Source: DATEMK01 sp035275625
Lineage (GTDB): Bacteria; Bacteroidota; Bacteroidia; AKYH767-A; OLB10
NCBI GenBank assembly: GCA_035275625.1
Contig: DATEMK010000324.1
Coordinates: forward strand, 1-15,540
DNA: 15,540 bases
Direction: 5' to 3'
This document shows, piece after piece, positions 7,210 to 13,484 of this stretch (the first letter of the stretch is position 1; each line of letters starts with the position of its first letter). A model generated the notes under the pieces. It was not told the origin of the DNA. It was given only the letters and a program-made list of their open reading frames with translations, and ran no database searches. The translations under genes and the position numbers were made by a program.

Positions 7210-8787
7210 TTATTTATATCGGGAAGAAATCTCCTTTGCAAGTTTTTCAATTTCTGCAAGCACTTCGTCTTTTAATTCACCTTTCTTCAGGGAATCGAGA
7301 GCGGCTTTATGCTGTGCTTCCATTACATTAAGAAAATCATTTTCAAATTCTTTTATTTTATTCACCGGAACATCTTTCAATAATCCTTTTGTTCCGCAAT
7401 AGATAATGGCGACTTGCTGTTCAACACGCAAAGGCGAATATTGTCCCTGCTTCAGAATTTCCACGTTGCGCGAACCTTTATCAAGAACCGCTTTTGTTGC
7501 AGCATCCAGATCAGAACCGAATTTTGAGAATGCTTCCAACTCGCGATATTGTGCCTGGTCAAGTTTTAAAGTTCCGGCAATTTTTTTCATGGATTTGATT
7601 TGTGCATTTCCACCTACGCGCGAAACAGAAATACCCACGTTAATAGCGGGACGAACTCCTGCGTTAAACAAATTCGCTTCAAGGAATATTTGTCCGTCAG
7701 TAATTGAAATTACATTGGTGGGAATGTATGCAGATACGTCACCGGCTTGTGTTTCAATAATCGGAAGGGCAGTTAATGAACCACCGCCTTTTACTTTTCC
7801 TTTCAATGCTTCGGGAAGGTCATTCATCTTTTGCGCAATCTCATCAGAGTTAATAACTTTTGCCGCGCGCTCTAACAAACGTGAGTGAAGATAAAATACG
7901 TCCCCGGGATAAGCTTCCCGGCCGGGGGGCCTTCTCAACAACAGGGAAACTTCGCGATAAGCAACAGCCTGTTTTGACAAATCATCATAAACAATTAATG
8001 CCGGGCGACCGGTATCGCGGAAATATTCTCCGATGGTAGCTCCTGCCATGGGTGCAAAAAACTGCATGGTTGCAGGGTCGGCTGCAGGAGCAGAAACTAC
8101 AACAGTATATGGCATGGCGCCTCTTTCTTCAAGGATCCTTACAATGTTTGCTACCGTAGAACCTTTTTGTCCGATGGCAACATATATACAATAAACCGTT
8201 TTCCCTGCTTCGTAAAATTCTTTTTGATTGATGATGGTGTCAATTGCAACAGCGGTTTTTCCCGTCTGGCGGTCACCAATGATCAGCTCACGCTGTCCTC
8301 TTCCAATCGGAATCATGGAATCAATTGCTTTGATTCCTGTTTGCAACGGTTCATTCACCGGCTGACGGAAAATTACACCTGGAGCTTTTCTTTCGAGAGG
8401 CAATTCAATCAATTCACCTTTAATCGGACCTTTGCCATCAACAGGATTTCCCAATGTATCCACAACTCGTCCCAACATGCCTTCACCAACATTGATGGAT
8501 GCAATACGTTTAGTTCTTTTTACTGTATCGCCTTCTTTAATTGCATTGGATGAACCTAACAATACAGCTCCAACGTTATCTTCTTCGAGGTTCAATACGA
8601 TTCCGCGCAAGCCATTGGCAAATTCAATCAGCTCACCGGACTGTACGTTGTTCAATCCATAAATACGCGCAATACCGTCTCCTACCTGGAGCACAGTACC
8701 AACTTCTTCGAGTTCGGATGCGGTTTTAAAATTGGAAAGCTGCTGCCTTAATATTGCTGAAATTTCTGCGGGTTTTACTTCTGCCAT
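7210..8787 (-). CDS. atpA: ATP synthase F1 subunit alpha
   Basis: Non-catalytic nucleotide-binding subunit of the alpha3beta3 head. Its 525 residues are close to the usual 510-515. The Walker A motif GDRQTGKT lies at residues 171-178, almost the same position as in E. coli. Other family marks are LIVYDDLSKQAVAYREVSLLLRRPPGREAYPGDVFYLHSRLLER after the Walker B strand, and VSRVGGNAQ, which contains the arginine that reaches into the catalytic site. The N-terminal residues up to about 95 form the beta-barrel crown; the C-terminal helical domain contains LDQAQYRELEAFSKFGSDLD. It sits between atpH and atpG. The catalytic beta subunit gene (atpD) is not in this window. Confidence 0.98.
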   Translation of the reverse strand: MAEVKPAEISAILRQQLSNFKTASELEEVGTVLQVGDGIARIYGLNNVQSGELIEFANGLRGIVLNLEEDNVGAVLLGSSNAIKEGDTVKRTKRIASINVGEGMLGRVVDTLGNPVDGKGPIKGELIELPLERKAPGVIFRQPVNEPLQTGIKAIDSMIPIGRGQRELIIGDRQTGKTAVAIDTIINQKEFYEAGKTVYCIYVAIGQKGSTVANIVRILEERGAMPYTVVVSAPAADPATMQFFAPMAGATIGEYFRDTGRPALIVYDDLSKQAVAYREVSLLLRRPPGREAYPGDVFYLHSRLLERAAKVINSDEIAQKMNDLPEALKGKVKGGGSLTALPIIETQAGDVSAYIPTNVISITDGQIFLEANLFNAGVRPAINVGISVSRVGGNAQIKSMKKIAGTLKLDQAQYRELEAFSKFGSDLDAATKAVLDKGSRNVEILKQGQYSPLRVEQQVAIIYCGTKGLLKDVPVNKIKEFENDFLNVMEAQHKAALDSLKKGELKDEVLAEIEKLAKEISSRYK

Positions 8788-8794
8788 TTTATTA

Positions 8795-8825
8795 GTTTAA
8801 AATTTAAGGTTTAAAGTTTAAAGTT
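8795..8825. repeat. Heptamer-periodic repeat between atpH and atpA
   Basis: GTTTAAA (8795-8801), ATTTAAG (8802-8808), GTTTAAA (8809-8815) and GTTTAAA (8816-8822) form four tandem 7-nt units followed by GTTG. A weak, imperfect inverted match (CAAATTCAAAC) lies downstream near 8835-8845. It fills much of the 66-nt spacer, immediately 5' of atpA in the direction of transcription. Confidence 0.5.
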
Positions 8826-8853
8826 GTTTTAATACAAATTCAAACTTTTATTT

Positions 8854-9411
8854 TTAAAAATCTTTTATGTAAAGGTTTTCCTGGAATGCGCGTTTGAGTT
8901 TATTGATTTTTGTTTTGATGCTGGTGTCATCCTGTTCTCCTTCGATAGTTAAAATGTAGCCGCCAATAATATCGGTGTCAACTTTTTCGTGGAGTTCTAC
9001 TTCAGTGTGCGTGTAATTTTTAATTATATCAAGCACATTTGCTCTTAATTTTTCGTCAAGCGGGGCTGCGGTAATTATTTCTGCTGTTTTTATTTGCTTA
9101 ATTTCTTTGTATTGACTCACAAAAGAATTTGCGATTTCAGGAATAAACATTTCGCGTTTTTTTTCCGCTATGATATTCAGAAAGCGCATTGTGACATCAC
9201 TTACTTTGTCAGCAAACAGACTCTTTAGTATTGCCTGTTTTTTGTCGGTTTTAATGATGGGACTTTGCAGCGCAACTATTAATTCACGGCTTGCCTTGCA
9301 TGAATCATTAACCAGCTTCATGTCATCAAACACACGTTCGAGCATTTTTTGCTCGGCAGCAAGGTCAATTAAAGACTTCGCGTAACGCGTGGCTAATTTT
9401 AATCCCTTCAT
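8854..9411 (-). CDS. atpH: ATP synthase F1 subunit delta (OSCP)
   Basis: Peripheral-stalk protein that links the top of the F1 head to the b subunits. The 185-residue length is usual for the family. The N-terminal helical domain begins with LATRYAKSLIDLAAEQ, the conserved OSCP opening. The C-terminal domain carries the family motif near DIIGGYILTIEGEQDDTSIKTKINKLKRAF, where the I-G-G turn and the following 'D.SI..KL..L' pattern are conserved. The gene starts 18 nt after atpF with no intervening repeat and no Shine-Dalgarno, in keeping with co-translation of the two stalk subunits. Confidence 0.96.
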   Translation of the reverse strand: MKGLKLATRYAKSLIDLAAEQKMLERVFDDMKLVNDSCKASRELIVALQSPIIKTDKKQAILKSLFADKVSDVTMRFLNIIAEKKREMFIPEIANSFVSQYKEIKQIKTAEIITAAPLDEKLRANVLDIIKNYTHTEVELHEKVDTDIIGGYILTIEGEQDDTSIKTKINKLKRAFQENLYIKDF

Positions 9412-9429
9412 TATTTTTCAGTTGCCGGA

Positions 9430-9927
9430 TTATTTTACAAATTCCGCTTCTTTCAAATAGGCGCTTACCAGCTGTTGCTGTTTTTCTGCTGAAGAAAGTT
9501 CTTCTTTTAAAATTTTTTCTGCAATCTCTAATGAAAGAACAGCCACCTGGTTTTTTAATTCAGTGATGGCAGCCATCTTTTCATTCTGAATACCTTCACG
9601 TGCTAATTGCAACAAGCGGTCTGCTTCGGTAGTTGCTTTTGTCCGCGCTTCATTGATGATAGATTCTTTTGCATCGCGTGCTTCTTTCAGAATTAAATCG
9701 CGCTGATTTCTTGCCTCCGCTAAAATCTTTTCATTATCCGATTTAAGCGCAAGCATTTCTTCTTTGGCTTTTTTCGCGCTGTTCAATGCACCGGCAATAG
9801 ACTCTTCACGTTCTTTTAAAGAAGCGAGAATGGGTTTCCATGCATACTTCTTCAAAAGAAAAAGTACGATACTGAATGAAACGAGCATCCAGAATAATAA
9901 CCCGATGTCGGGAGTAACTAATTTCAT
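9430..9927 (-). CDS. atpF: ATP synthase F0 subunit b
   Basis: Membrane-anchored peripheral-stalk subunit. The 165-residue protein has a single N-terminal membrane helix (about residues 8-26, IGLLFWMLVSFSIVLFLL). The basic KKYAWKPI segment marks the cytoplasmic side. A long charged helix rich in A, E, K and R (about 35-155) follows, as expected for the coiled-coil stator dimer. There is only one b-type gene in the operon, so the stalk is presumably a homodimer. It lies 115 nt after atpE, and the spacer is occupied by a word-repeat hairpin. Confidence 0.96.
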   Translation of the reverse strand: MKLVTPDIGLLFWMLVSFSIVLFLLKKYAWKPILASLKEREESIAGALNSAKKAKEEMLALKSDNEKILAEARNQRDLILKEARDAKESIINEARTKATTEADRLLQLAREGIQNEKMAAITELKNQVAVLSLEIAEKILKEELSSAEKQQQLVSAYLKEAEFVK

Positions 9928-9959
9928 TTTATCTGATGATTAAATTATTAGTTGATTAC

Positions 9960-10034
9960 GTAATTAAGGTGATTAAGGTAATTTGGTAATTGTACTTTAC
10001 CAATTACCTCAAATACCTATTACCTGATTACCCT
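9960..10034. repeat. GTAATTA-word repeat and hairpin between atpE and atpF
   Basis: The left part is a series of related words: GTAATTAAG (9960-9968), GTGATTAAG (9969-9977), GTAATTTG (9978-9985) and GTAATTGT (9986-9993). The right part holds inverted words (TTACCAATTACC, then ATTACCTGATTACCC to about 10032). The core hairpin pairs 9977-9989 with 9997-10008 with a single-base bulge around a 7-nt loop. It lies in the atp transcript after the highly expressed c-subunit gene, where stoichiometry control is plausible, but no function is shown. Confidence 0.6.
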
Positions 10035-10042
10035 TTTTATTA

Positions 10043-10291
10043 CTACGCCAGGCCGACAATAAATGCCAAAGCCACGGCTGCAAGCGCGACTCCTTCAACA
10101 AGAGCGGCAGCAACGAACATGTTGGCTACAACATCGCCTTTCATTTCAGGCTGACGGGCAATTGACTGAAGTGCGCTTCCACCGATGTTACCGATTCCGA
10201 TTCCGGCACCTACTGCTGCCAGACCTGCACCTATTACTGCTCCAGCTTTTGCAATGGATGCATCCAATAAAATTGTTGTTAATAATGACAT
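10043..10291 (-). CDS. atpE: ATP synthase F0 subunit c (proteolipid)
   Basis: Two-helix hairpin protein that forms the rotating c-ring. At 82 residues it is typical. Helix 1 has the glycine-rich packing motif (GAGLAAVGAGIGIGNIGG, residues 21-38). The polar loop is ARQPE (45-49), which contacts gamma/epsilon. Helix 2 carries the ion-binding carboxylate E66 in ALVEGVALAAV. The residue after E66 is glycine rather than serine or threonine, and no glutamine sits in helix 1 opposite it. The Na+-binding signature is therefore missing and proton coupling is inferred. The stop codon is TAG. The gene starts 30 nt after atpB. Confidence 0.97.
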   Translation of the reverse strand: MSLLTTILLDASIAKAGAVIGAGLAAVGAGIGIGNIGGSALQSIARQPEMKGDVVANMFVAAALVEGVALAAVALAFIVGLA

Positions 10292-10300
10292 AGATTTAAT

Positions 10301-10321
10301 TTTTATGATTTATGATTTGAT
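10301..10321. repeat. Short heptamer repeat between atpB and atpE
   Basis: TTTATGA occurs in tandem at 10301-10307 and 10308-10314, followed by TTTGATTTA. It occupies most of the 30-nt spacer upstream of atpE in the direction of transcription. It is short and AT-rich, so chance is possible; I list it because neighbouring spacers show the same 7-9 nt word pattern. Confidence 0.35.
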
Positions 10322-11416
10322 TTAATGATGTTCATCTTCCACTAATGCCATCCCGAAATAGATGGCTGTTAAGAATGTAAATACAAATGCCTGCAGGAAT
10401 CCGACAAGCAATTCAAGTCCGTTAATAAAGATGGTGAATGCGATGGCAGGAAGCGATGTGCCCAATCCGGCAGCGGTTGAAGCAGCGCCTGCAACAAATA
10501 TTAAGCAGAAGAATACAAGAATTACAATATGTCCCGCCAATATGTTTGCAAAAAGCCGGACAACGAGTACAAATGGTTTCAGAAATATTCCAAGAACTTC
10601 AAGCAGTGTGATGATTGGTAACACATAAATCGGCACACCGGGCATTGCAAAAATGTGACGCCAGTAATTTTTATTTCCGTTGTAAAGAGTAATGACCAGT
10701 GTGAATGTTGCCAGTACAATAGGCACCGCAATATTTCCGGTTACGTTTGCACCACCCGGAAAAATCGGAATCAGCCCGAGAAGATTACTTACCCAGATAA
10801 AAAAGAAAATAGTAAGTAAATAAGGCATGAAGCGCGCATAATGTTTCTCGCCAATGGCTGCTTTTGCAATGTCATCTCTGACAAACATGATCACCGGTTC
10901 AATTGCATTTTGCAAACCTGAGGGTGCCTGGTCTTTATTTCTTGCATAAGTTCTGGCAACTGAAATAAACACCATTAACATGATGGCGGCAACAAAGAAA
11001 ATTGATAACACATTTTTTGTAATAGAGAAATCATAAAAAGATGATCCATCCTCAGTAATTATTTTTCCTTCTTCTAATTTATATCCTTCATAAGAAGCAT
11101 GACCGTGTTCAAAACGGCTTGAAGAAAAAATACTCCATCCTTTTTGTTTATTGTAAATAATAACAGGCAAAGGAATAGAAACAGGATGCTCATGGCTCCC
11201 CCATAAATGCCATTCATGAGAATCGCTGATATGATCCATCACGAGTTTTCCAGGCTCAAATTTTCCTGTGGTATGTTCTTCAGTGTGATCTTCAACTTCC
11301 GTGGTTTCCACATCGGGTTCTTTTGCGAAAGCAGAGACCTGCATCACCAGAAACACTGAAACGAAAGAAAATAGCCTGTAAATACTTGATTTATACCTCT
11401 TAATAATCACAATCAT
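10322..11416 (-). CDS. atpB: ATP synthase F0 subunit a, with N-terminal signal peptide and His-rich extension
   Basis: Stator subunit that forms the two half-channels for protons against the c-ring. The family core starts near residue 135. The essential arginine is R287 in VVRLFANILAGH. Q342 (FLQAFVFTFLTAIY) matches the conserved glutamine of the last helix. By alignment from memory, H296 and E335 hold the places of E. coli E219 and H245, a swapped pair also known in other lineages. The 364-residue protein is about 90 longer than E. coli subunit a: residues 1-31 look like a signal peptide (ending AFA), and residues 32-130 form a polar segment predicted to be periplasmic with nine histidines between 44 and 106. 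Such an extension is seen in Bacteroidota subunit a. First gene of the operon, with a promoter box 33 nt upstream of the start. Confidence 0.95.
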   Translation of the reverse strand: MIVIIKRYKSSIYRLFSFVSVFLVMQVSAFAKEPDVETTEVEDHTEEHTTGKFEPGKLVMDHISDSHEWHLWGSHEHPVSIPLPVIIYNKQKGWSIFSSSRFEHGHASYEGYKLEEGKIITEDGSSFYDFSITKNVLSIFFVAAIMLMVFISVARTYARNKDQAPSGLQNAIEPVIMFVRDDIAKAAIGEKHYARFMPYLLTIFFFIWVSNLLGLIPIFPGGANVTGNIAVPIVLATFTLVITLYNGNKNYWRHIFAMPGVPIYVLPIITLLEVLGIFLKPFVLVVRLFANILAGHIVILVFFCLIFVAGAASTAAGLGTSLPAIAFTIFINGLELLVGFLQAFVFTFLTAIYFGMALVEDEHH

Positions 11417-11449
11417 CCCTTGAAATCGTATCTTTTAAAAAAACGAGCG

Positions 11450-11457
11450 CAAAGATA
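11450..11457 (-). promoter_or_regulatory. Candidate -7 promoter box for atpB
   Basis: On the minus strand this reads TATCTTTG, an exact fit to TAnnTTTG, and it lies 33 nt upstream of the atpB start. The predicted transcript start is about 7 nt downstream, giving a leader of roughly 25 nt. The -33 position is T-rich (CTTT) rather than TTTG, so the upstream element is weak. Confidence 0.6.
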
Positions 11458-11543
11458 AAATTTAAACCTTAATAAAAAAGAATGCAATCATCTTTGTTTG
11501 CAAAATAAACCATGAGTTGTTCACAGAAAAGTGTTAATAATGT

Positions 11544-11574
11544 TTGCCGAATCGAAAATTAATTCTAATTTTGC
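11544..11574 (+). promoter_or_regulatory. Promoter of the rplM-rpsI-rpsB-tsf cluster
   Basis: TTTG (11544-11547), a 19-nt spacer, then TAATTTTG (11567-11574). This is a full match to the Bacteroidota vegetative promoter (TTTG, 19-21 nt, TAnnTTTG). Transcription should begin near 11580, about 30 nt before the GTG start of rplM. A hairpin, CCCCTT (11578-11583) paired with AAGGGG (11590-11595), would lie at the very 5' end of the mRNA. Confidence 0.75.
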
Positions 11575-11611
11575 GTCCCTCTTATAAAAAAGGGGTTAAA
11601 AAATCAATAAA

Positions 11612-12055
11612 GTGGATACATTAACATATAAAACAGTTTCAGCAAACGCGAAGACGGTGAATAAAGAATGGGTTTTGCTTGACGCAGAAGACCAGGTTGT
11701 AGGGCGTTTTGCTTCGGAAGCAGCAAAAATCCTGAGAGGAAAACATAAAACCAACTATACTCCTCACGTGGATTGCGGTGATAATGTGATTATCATCAAT
11801 GCTGAAAAAATAAAATTCTCCGGAAAGAAGATGAATGAAAAGGAATACATTACCTATTCAGGTTATCCGGGCGGGCAATACAAAACTACCCCTGAAAAAA
11901 TGCTTGCTAAAAAACCTGATGGTGTTTTAAGAAAAGCGATTCACGGAATGTTGCCTACGACTAAACTGGCAAATGCCATCAAGAAGAATCTCTTTATTTA
12001 TGCCGGACCCAATCATCCGCATGAAGCGCAAAAACCTAAACAAATAAAGTTTTAA
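11612..12055 (+). CDS. rplM: 50S ribosomal protein L13 (uL13)
   Basis: Early-assembling large-subunit protein that binds 23S rRNA. The product has 147 residues against 142 in E. coli. Family marks are WVLLDAEDQVVGRFASEAAKILRGKHK near the N-terminus, the following YTPHVDCGDNVIIINAEKI, and the loop YSGYPGGQY. The GTG at 11612 is chosen because the typical Bacteroidota beginning (DTLTYKTVSANAKTV) follows it directly and no in-frame ATG precedes it. First gene of the cluster, with an exact-consensus promoter upstream and rpsI 15 nt downstream, the classical L13-S9 pair. Confidence 0.97.
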   Translation: MDTLTYKTVSANAKTVNKEWVLLDAEDQVVGRFASEAAKILRGKHKTNYTPHVDCGDNVIIINAEKIKFSGKKMNEKEYITYSGYPGGQYKTTPEKMLAKKPDGVLRKAIHGMLPTTKLANAIKKNLFIYAGPNHPHEAQKPKQIKF

Positions 12056-12070
12056 AATAAAAATATTTAA

Positions 12071-12457
12071 ATGGATATTACCCACACAATAGGAAGAAGA
12101 AAAACTGCTGTTGCCCGGATTTACCTTCAGCCCGGAAATGGCGATATTAAGATAAACAAGAAAAATTATAAGGAATATTTTACCACGCTTCCTTTGCAGT
12201 ACATTATCCAGCATGCTTTGGAAGTTTCAAACTTAAAAGATGCCTATGATATTAATGTAAATGTTGAAGGCGGTGGTATCAGCGGCCAGGCAGAAGCAAC
12301 GCGGCTTGCTATTGCGAGAGCGCTTGTAAAAATAAATCCTGAATACAAACCGGCTCTGAAAGCTAACGGCTTGCTTACCCGTGACCCGAGAATGGTAGAG
12401 CGTAAGAAGCCCGGCCAGAAGAAAGCGCGTAAGAGATTCCAATTCAGTAAACGATAA
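12071..12457 (+). CDS. rpsI: 30S ribosomal protein S9 (uS9)
   Basis: Small-subunit head protein whose C-terminal tail reaches the P-site tRNA. It has 128 residues, against 130 in E. coli. The N-terminal TIGRRKTAVARI and internal GGGISGQAEATRLAIARAL are family signatures. The C-terminus DPRMVERKKPGQKKARKRFQFSKR ends with the invariant F-S-K-R-type tail that touches tRNA. It follows rplM by 15 nt with an A-rich, Shine-Dalgarno-free start. Confidence 0.98.
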   Translation: MDITHTIGRRKTAVARIYLQPGNGDIKINKKNYKEYFTTLPLQYIIQHALEVSNLKDAYDINVNVEGGGISGQAEATRLAIARALVKINPEYKPALKANGLLTRDPRMVERKKPGQKKARKRFQFSKR

Positions 12458-12460
12458 AAA

Positions 12461-12484
12461 AGTATCAAGTACCAAGTATCAAGA
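12461..12484 (+). repeat. AGTATCA heptamer repeat between rpsI and rpsB
   Basis: AGTATCA (12461-12467), AGTACCA (12468-12474) and AGTATCA (12475-12481) are three tandem 7-nt units directly after the rpsI stop codon. No inverted partner follows in the remaining spacer. From memory, similar CAAGTACCAAGTATCAAG strings are frequent in Bacteroidota intergenic DNA. Confidence 0.5.
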
Positions 12485-12520
12485 CATAAAAACAATCCCG
12501 ATAAAATTCAAATCCCTTTC

Positions 12521-13381
12521 ATGGTAAATATTTCACAACAGGAATTATTAGACGCAGGTGTTCATTTTGGTCACCTCAAAAGAAAATGGAATCCTAAAAT
12601 GGCTCCTTATATATTTATGGAGCGTAACGGCATTCATATTATTGACCTTAATAAAACACAGGTAAAGCTGGAAGAAGCGGCAGCTGCCATCAAACAAATT
12701 GCTAAATCGGGAAAGAGAATTCTTTTTGTGGCAACTAAAAAACAGGCAAAAGATATTGTGTCGAATGCGGCAAAGTCTGTCAACATGCCTTATATAACTG
12801 AACGCTGGCCCGGTGGAATGCTAACCAATTTTGCCACGCAGAGAAAGTCGGTAAAGAAGATGAGCGGTTTTGAAAAGATGGAAACTGACGGAACTTTTGA
12901 GAATATCTCCAAAAAAGAGCGTTTGCAGATTTCGCGTCAAAAAGCTAAAATGGAAAAACTGTTAGGCAGCATAGCTGACCTTACCCGTTTACCTGCGGCT
13001 TTATTTATTGTGGACATTATGAAAGAACACATAGCTGTTGCAGAAGCGCAAAAGCTGGGCATCCCCACCATTGCAATTTGCGATACCAACACCGACCCGA
13101 CTGTGATTGATTTTCCGATTCCGGCAAATGATGATGCTACAAAATCAATTGAGCTTATCATGAATGTGATGATAAAGGCAATTGAAGAGGCGATGTCGGA
13201 ACGTAAAGTGGATAAAGAAATGGAGCGTGAAAAAGAAGCTGCTGCAGAAGAAGAAGCATCGGATGCTGAGAAATTGGTAACTGCTGAAGGTGAAGAAGAA
13301 GAGGAAAGCGGAGGAGAAGGCGGTGAGAAAAAAGGTGGTGGCACCCGTCCGCGCAAAGGGAATTTAGCAAGAAAAAAATAA
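12521..13381 (+). CDS. rpsB: 30S ribosomal protein S2 (uS2) with charged low-complexity tail
   Basis: Small-subunit protein that joins late and helps bind bS1. The core is complete: LLDAGVHFGHLKRKWNPKMAPYIF at the N-terminus, RILFVATKKQAKD, the loop ITERWPGGMLTNF, and GIPTIAICDTNTDP, followed by DFPIPANDDATKSIELI. Residues from about 225 to 286 form an extra tail that is not in the 241-residue E. coli protein. The tail is first mixed-charge (KVDKEMEREKEAAAEEE), then acidic (GEEEEESGGEGG), and ends basic (RPRKGNLARKK). Its codons are GA-rich, which opens large antisense frames that are not genes. The gene follows rpsI by 63 nt and is separated from tsf by 103 nt containing a long inverted repeat. 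Confidence 0.97.
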   Translation: MVNISQQELLDAGVHFGHLKRKWNPKMAPYIFMERNGIHIIDLNKTQVKLEEAAAAIKQIAKSGKRILFVATKKQAKDIVSNAAKSVNMPYITERWPGGMLTNFATQRKSVKKMSGFEKMETDGTFENISKKERLQISRQKAKMEKLLGSIADLTRLPAALFIVDIMKEHIAVAEAQKLGIPTIAICDTNTDPTVIDFPIPANDDATKSIELIMNVMIKAIEEAMSERKVDKEMEREKEAAAEEEASDAEKLVTAEGEEEEESGGEGGEKKGGGTRPRKGNLARKK

Positions 13382-13389
13382 AAAGAAAA

Positions 13390-13438
13390 GACTGAAGGAT
13401 TGAATGATTGATTTCAGACAACGGTCAATCCTTCAGTC
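13390..13438 (+). terminator. Perfect 14-bp inverted repeat between rpsB and tsf (possible attenuator)
   Basis: GACTGAAGGATTGA (13390-13403) is repeated inverted without mismatch at 13425-13438, with a 21-nt loop. CTTCTTTCATT follows, which is T-rich but not a clean T tract. Because tsf lies downstream on the same strand and no promoter box is visible between, it would act as a partial terminator or a processing site rather than a full stop, if it acts at all. Confidence 0.5.
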
Positions 13439-13470
13439 CTTCTTTCATTAAATCACATATTAAAATTAAA

Positions 13471-13476
13471 AAGGAG
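13471..13476 (+). promoter_or_regulatory. Strong Shine-Dalgarno site (AAGGAG) for tsf
   Basis: AAGGAG lies 8 nt before the ATG at 13485, ideal spacing for pairing with the 16S 3' end. None of the other starts in the window has a comparable site at proper spacing, as expected in Bacteroidota where most genes lack one. The rplM leader has an AGGGG, but it is too far from the start and inside a hairpin. Confidence 0.7.
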
Positions 13477-13484
13477 AACAAACT

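Larger units (their letters stand above)
11417..11611. promoter_or_regulatory. Divergent promoter region between the atp operon and the rplM cluster
   Basis: A 195-bp AT-rich spacer from which both operons are transcribed outward. It contains one -7 box on the minus strand (11450-11457) and a full -33/-7 promoter on the plus strand (11544-11574), about 90 bp apart. No coding sequence or RNA gene was recognised. The arrangement places the start of ATP synthase and ribosomal protein transcription on the same short DNA segment. Confidence 0.75.

Noticed and set aside
7406..7888. 160-codon open frame on the plus strand opposite atpA
   Set aside because: It lies antisense within a fully conserved gene; such shadow frames are common opposite atpA, and the peptide has no recognisable family features.
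12937..13356. 139-codon open frame on the minus strand opposite rpsB
   Set aside because: It arises from the GA-rich codons of the uS2 tail and gives a serine/proline low-complexity peptide.
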